Part shown: positions 5,764-5,775 of the stretch, piece after piece
Position numbering within the stretch: the stretch's first letter is position 1
Layout: each line of letters begins with the position of its first letter
Assembly: GCA_031539425.1 (NCBI GenBank)
Contig: JAVKLI010000025.1
Coordinates: forward strand, 1 to 5,775
Length of the DNA: 5,775 nt
From: UBA4416 sp031539425
GTDB taxonomy: Bacteria; Bacteroidota; Bacteroidia; B-17B0; Aurantibacillaceae
Reading direction: 5' to 3'
The notes under the pieces: generated by a model
What the model saw: only the letters and a program-made list of their open reading frames with translations
Databases searched by the model: none
What the model was told of the DNA's origin: nothing
Translations under genes and position numbers: made by a program

Positions 5764-5775
5764 AGTGTATTTAAT

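Larger units (their letters stand above)
5308..5775. other. 468-base gene-free AT-rich region upstream of porV
   Basis: No convincing gene is found on either strand. It holds, in order from porV, the porV promoter box, homopolymer A and T runs, two simple AT-rich inverted repeats, the interleaved inverted repeats at 5632-5698, a second TAnnTTTG box and an ATCT microsatellite. A 19-codon + strand frame at 5388-5447 and a - strand open stretch near 5670-5750 lacking a start codon are too weak to call as genes. Confidence 0.75.

Overview
The window is AT-rich DNA from a member of the Bacteroidota. Three things support this. It encodes PorV, a core outer-membrane part of the type IX secretion system (T9SS), which is confined to that phylum. 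It encodes a large secreted protein with a C-terminal T9SS sorting domain. Its starts lack Shine-Dalgarno sites, and the best promoter match is the Bacteroidota -7 box TAnnTTTG. Genus cannot be read from the sequence.

Layout from left to right. Bases 1-150 are a short leader. bioD (dethiobiotin synthetase, + strand, 151-792) is convergent with thyA (thymidylate synthase, - strand, 789-1583), and their stop codons overlap inside one TTTAAA. A strong hairpin plus U-tract at 1604-1639 terminates the next - strand gene, a 680-residue secreted T9SS cargo protein (1665-3707). A tRNA-Cys(GCA) with encoded CCA lies at 3805-3878 on the - strand. porV (3943-5307, - strand) follows, with a TAnnTTTG box about 30 bases before its start. 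The last 468 bases (5308-5775) hold no convincing gene. They do contain several inverted repeats, including two interleaved ones that could form a pseudoknot, a TAnnTTTG box reading into that structure, and an ATCT microsatellite.

Functionally, bioD and thyA are cofactor and nucleotide housekeeping genes with no evident link to each other. porV and the cargo gene belong to one process: PorV receives proteins carrying this class of C-terminal domain as they leave the SprA translocon.

The most noteworthy points are: a G10 homopolymer inside the cargo reading frame, a classic slipped-strand (phase-variation) configuration; an unusual lysine-rich, octapeptide-repeat tail on PorV; porV without porU directly upstream; and the candidate structured RNA element near the right edge. 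No complete, clearly novel multi-gene system is visible.
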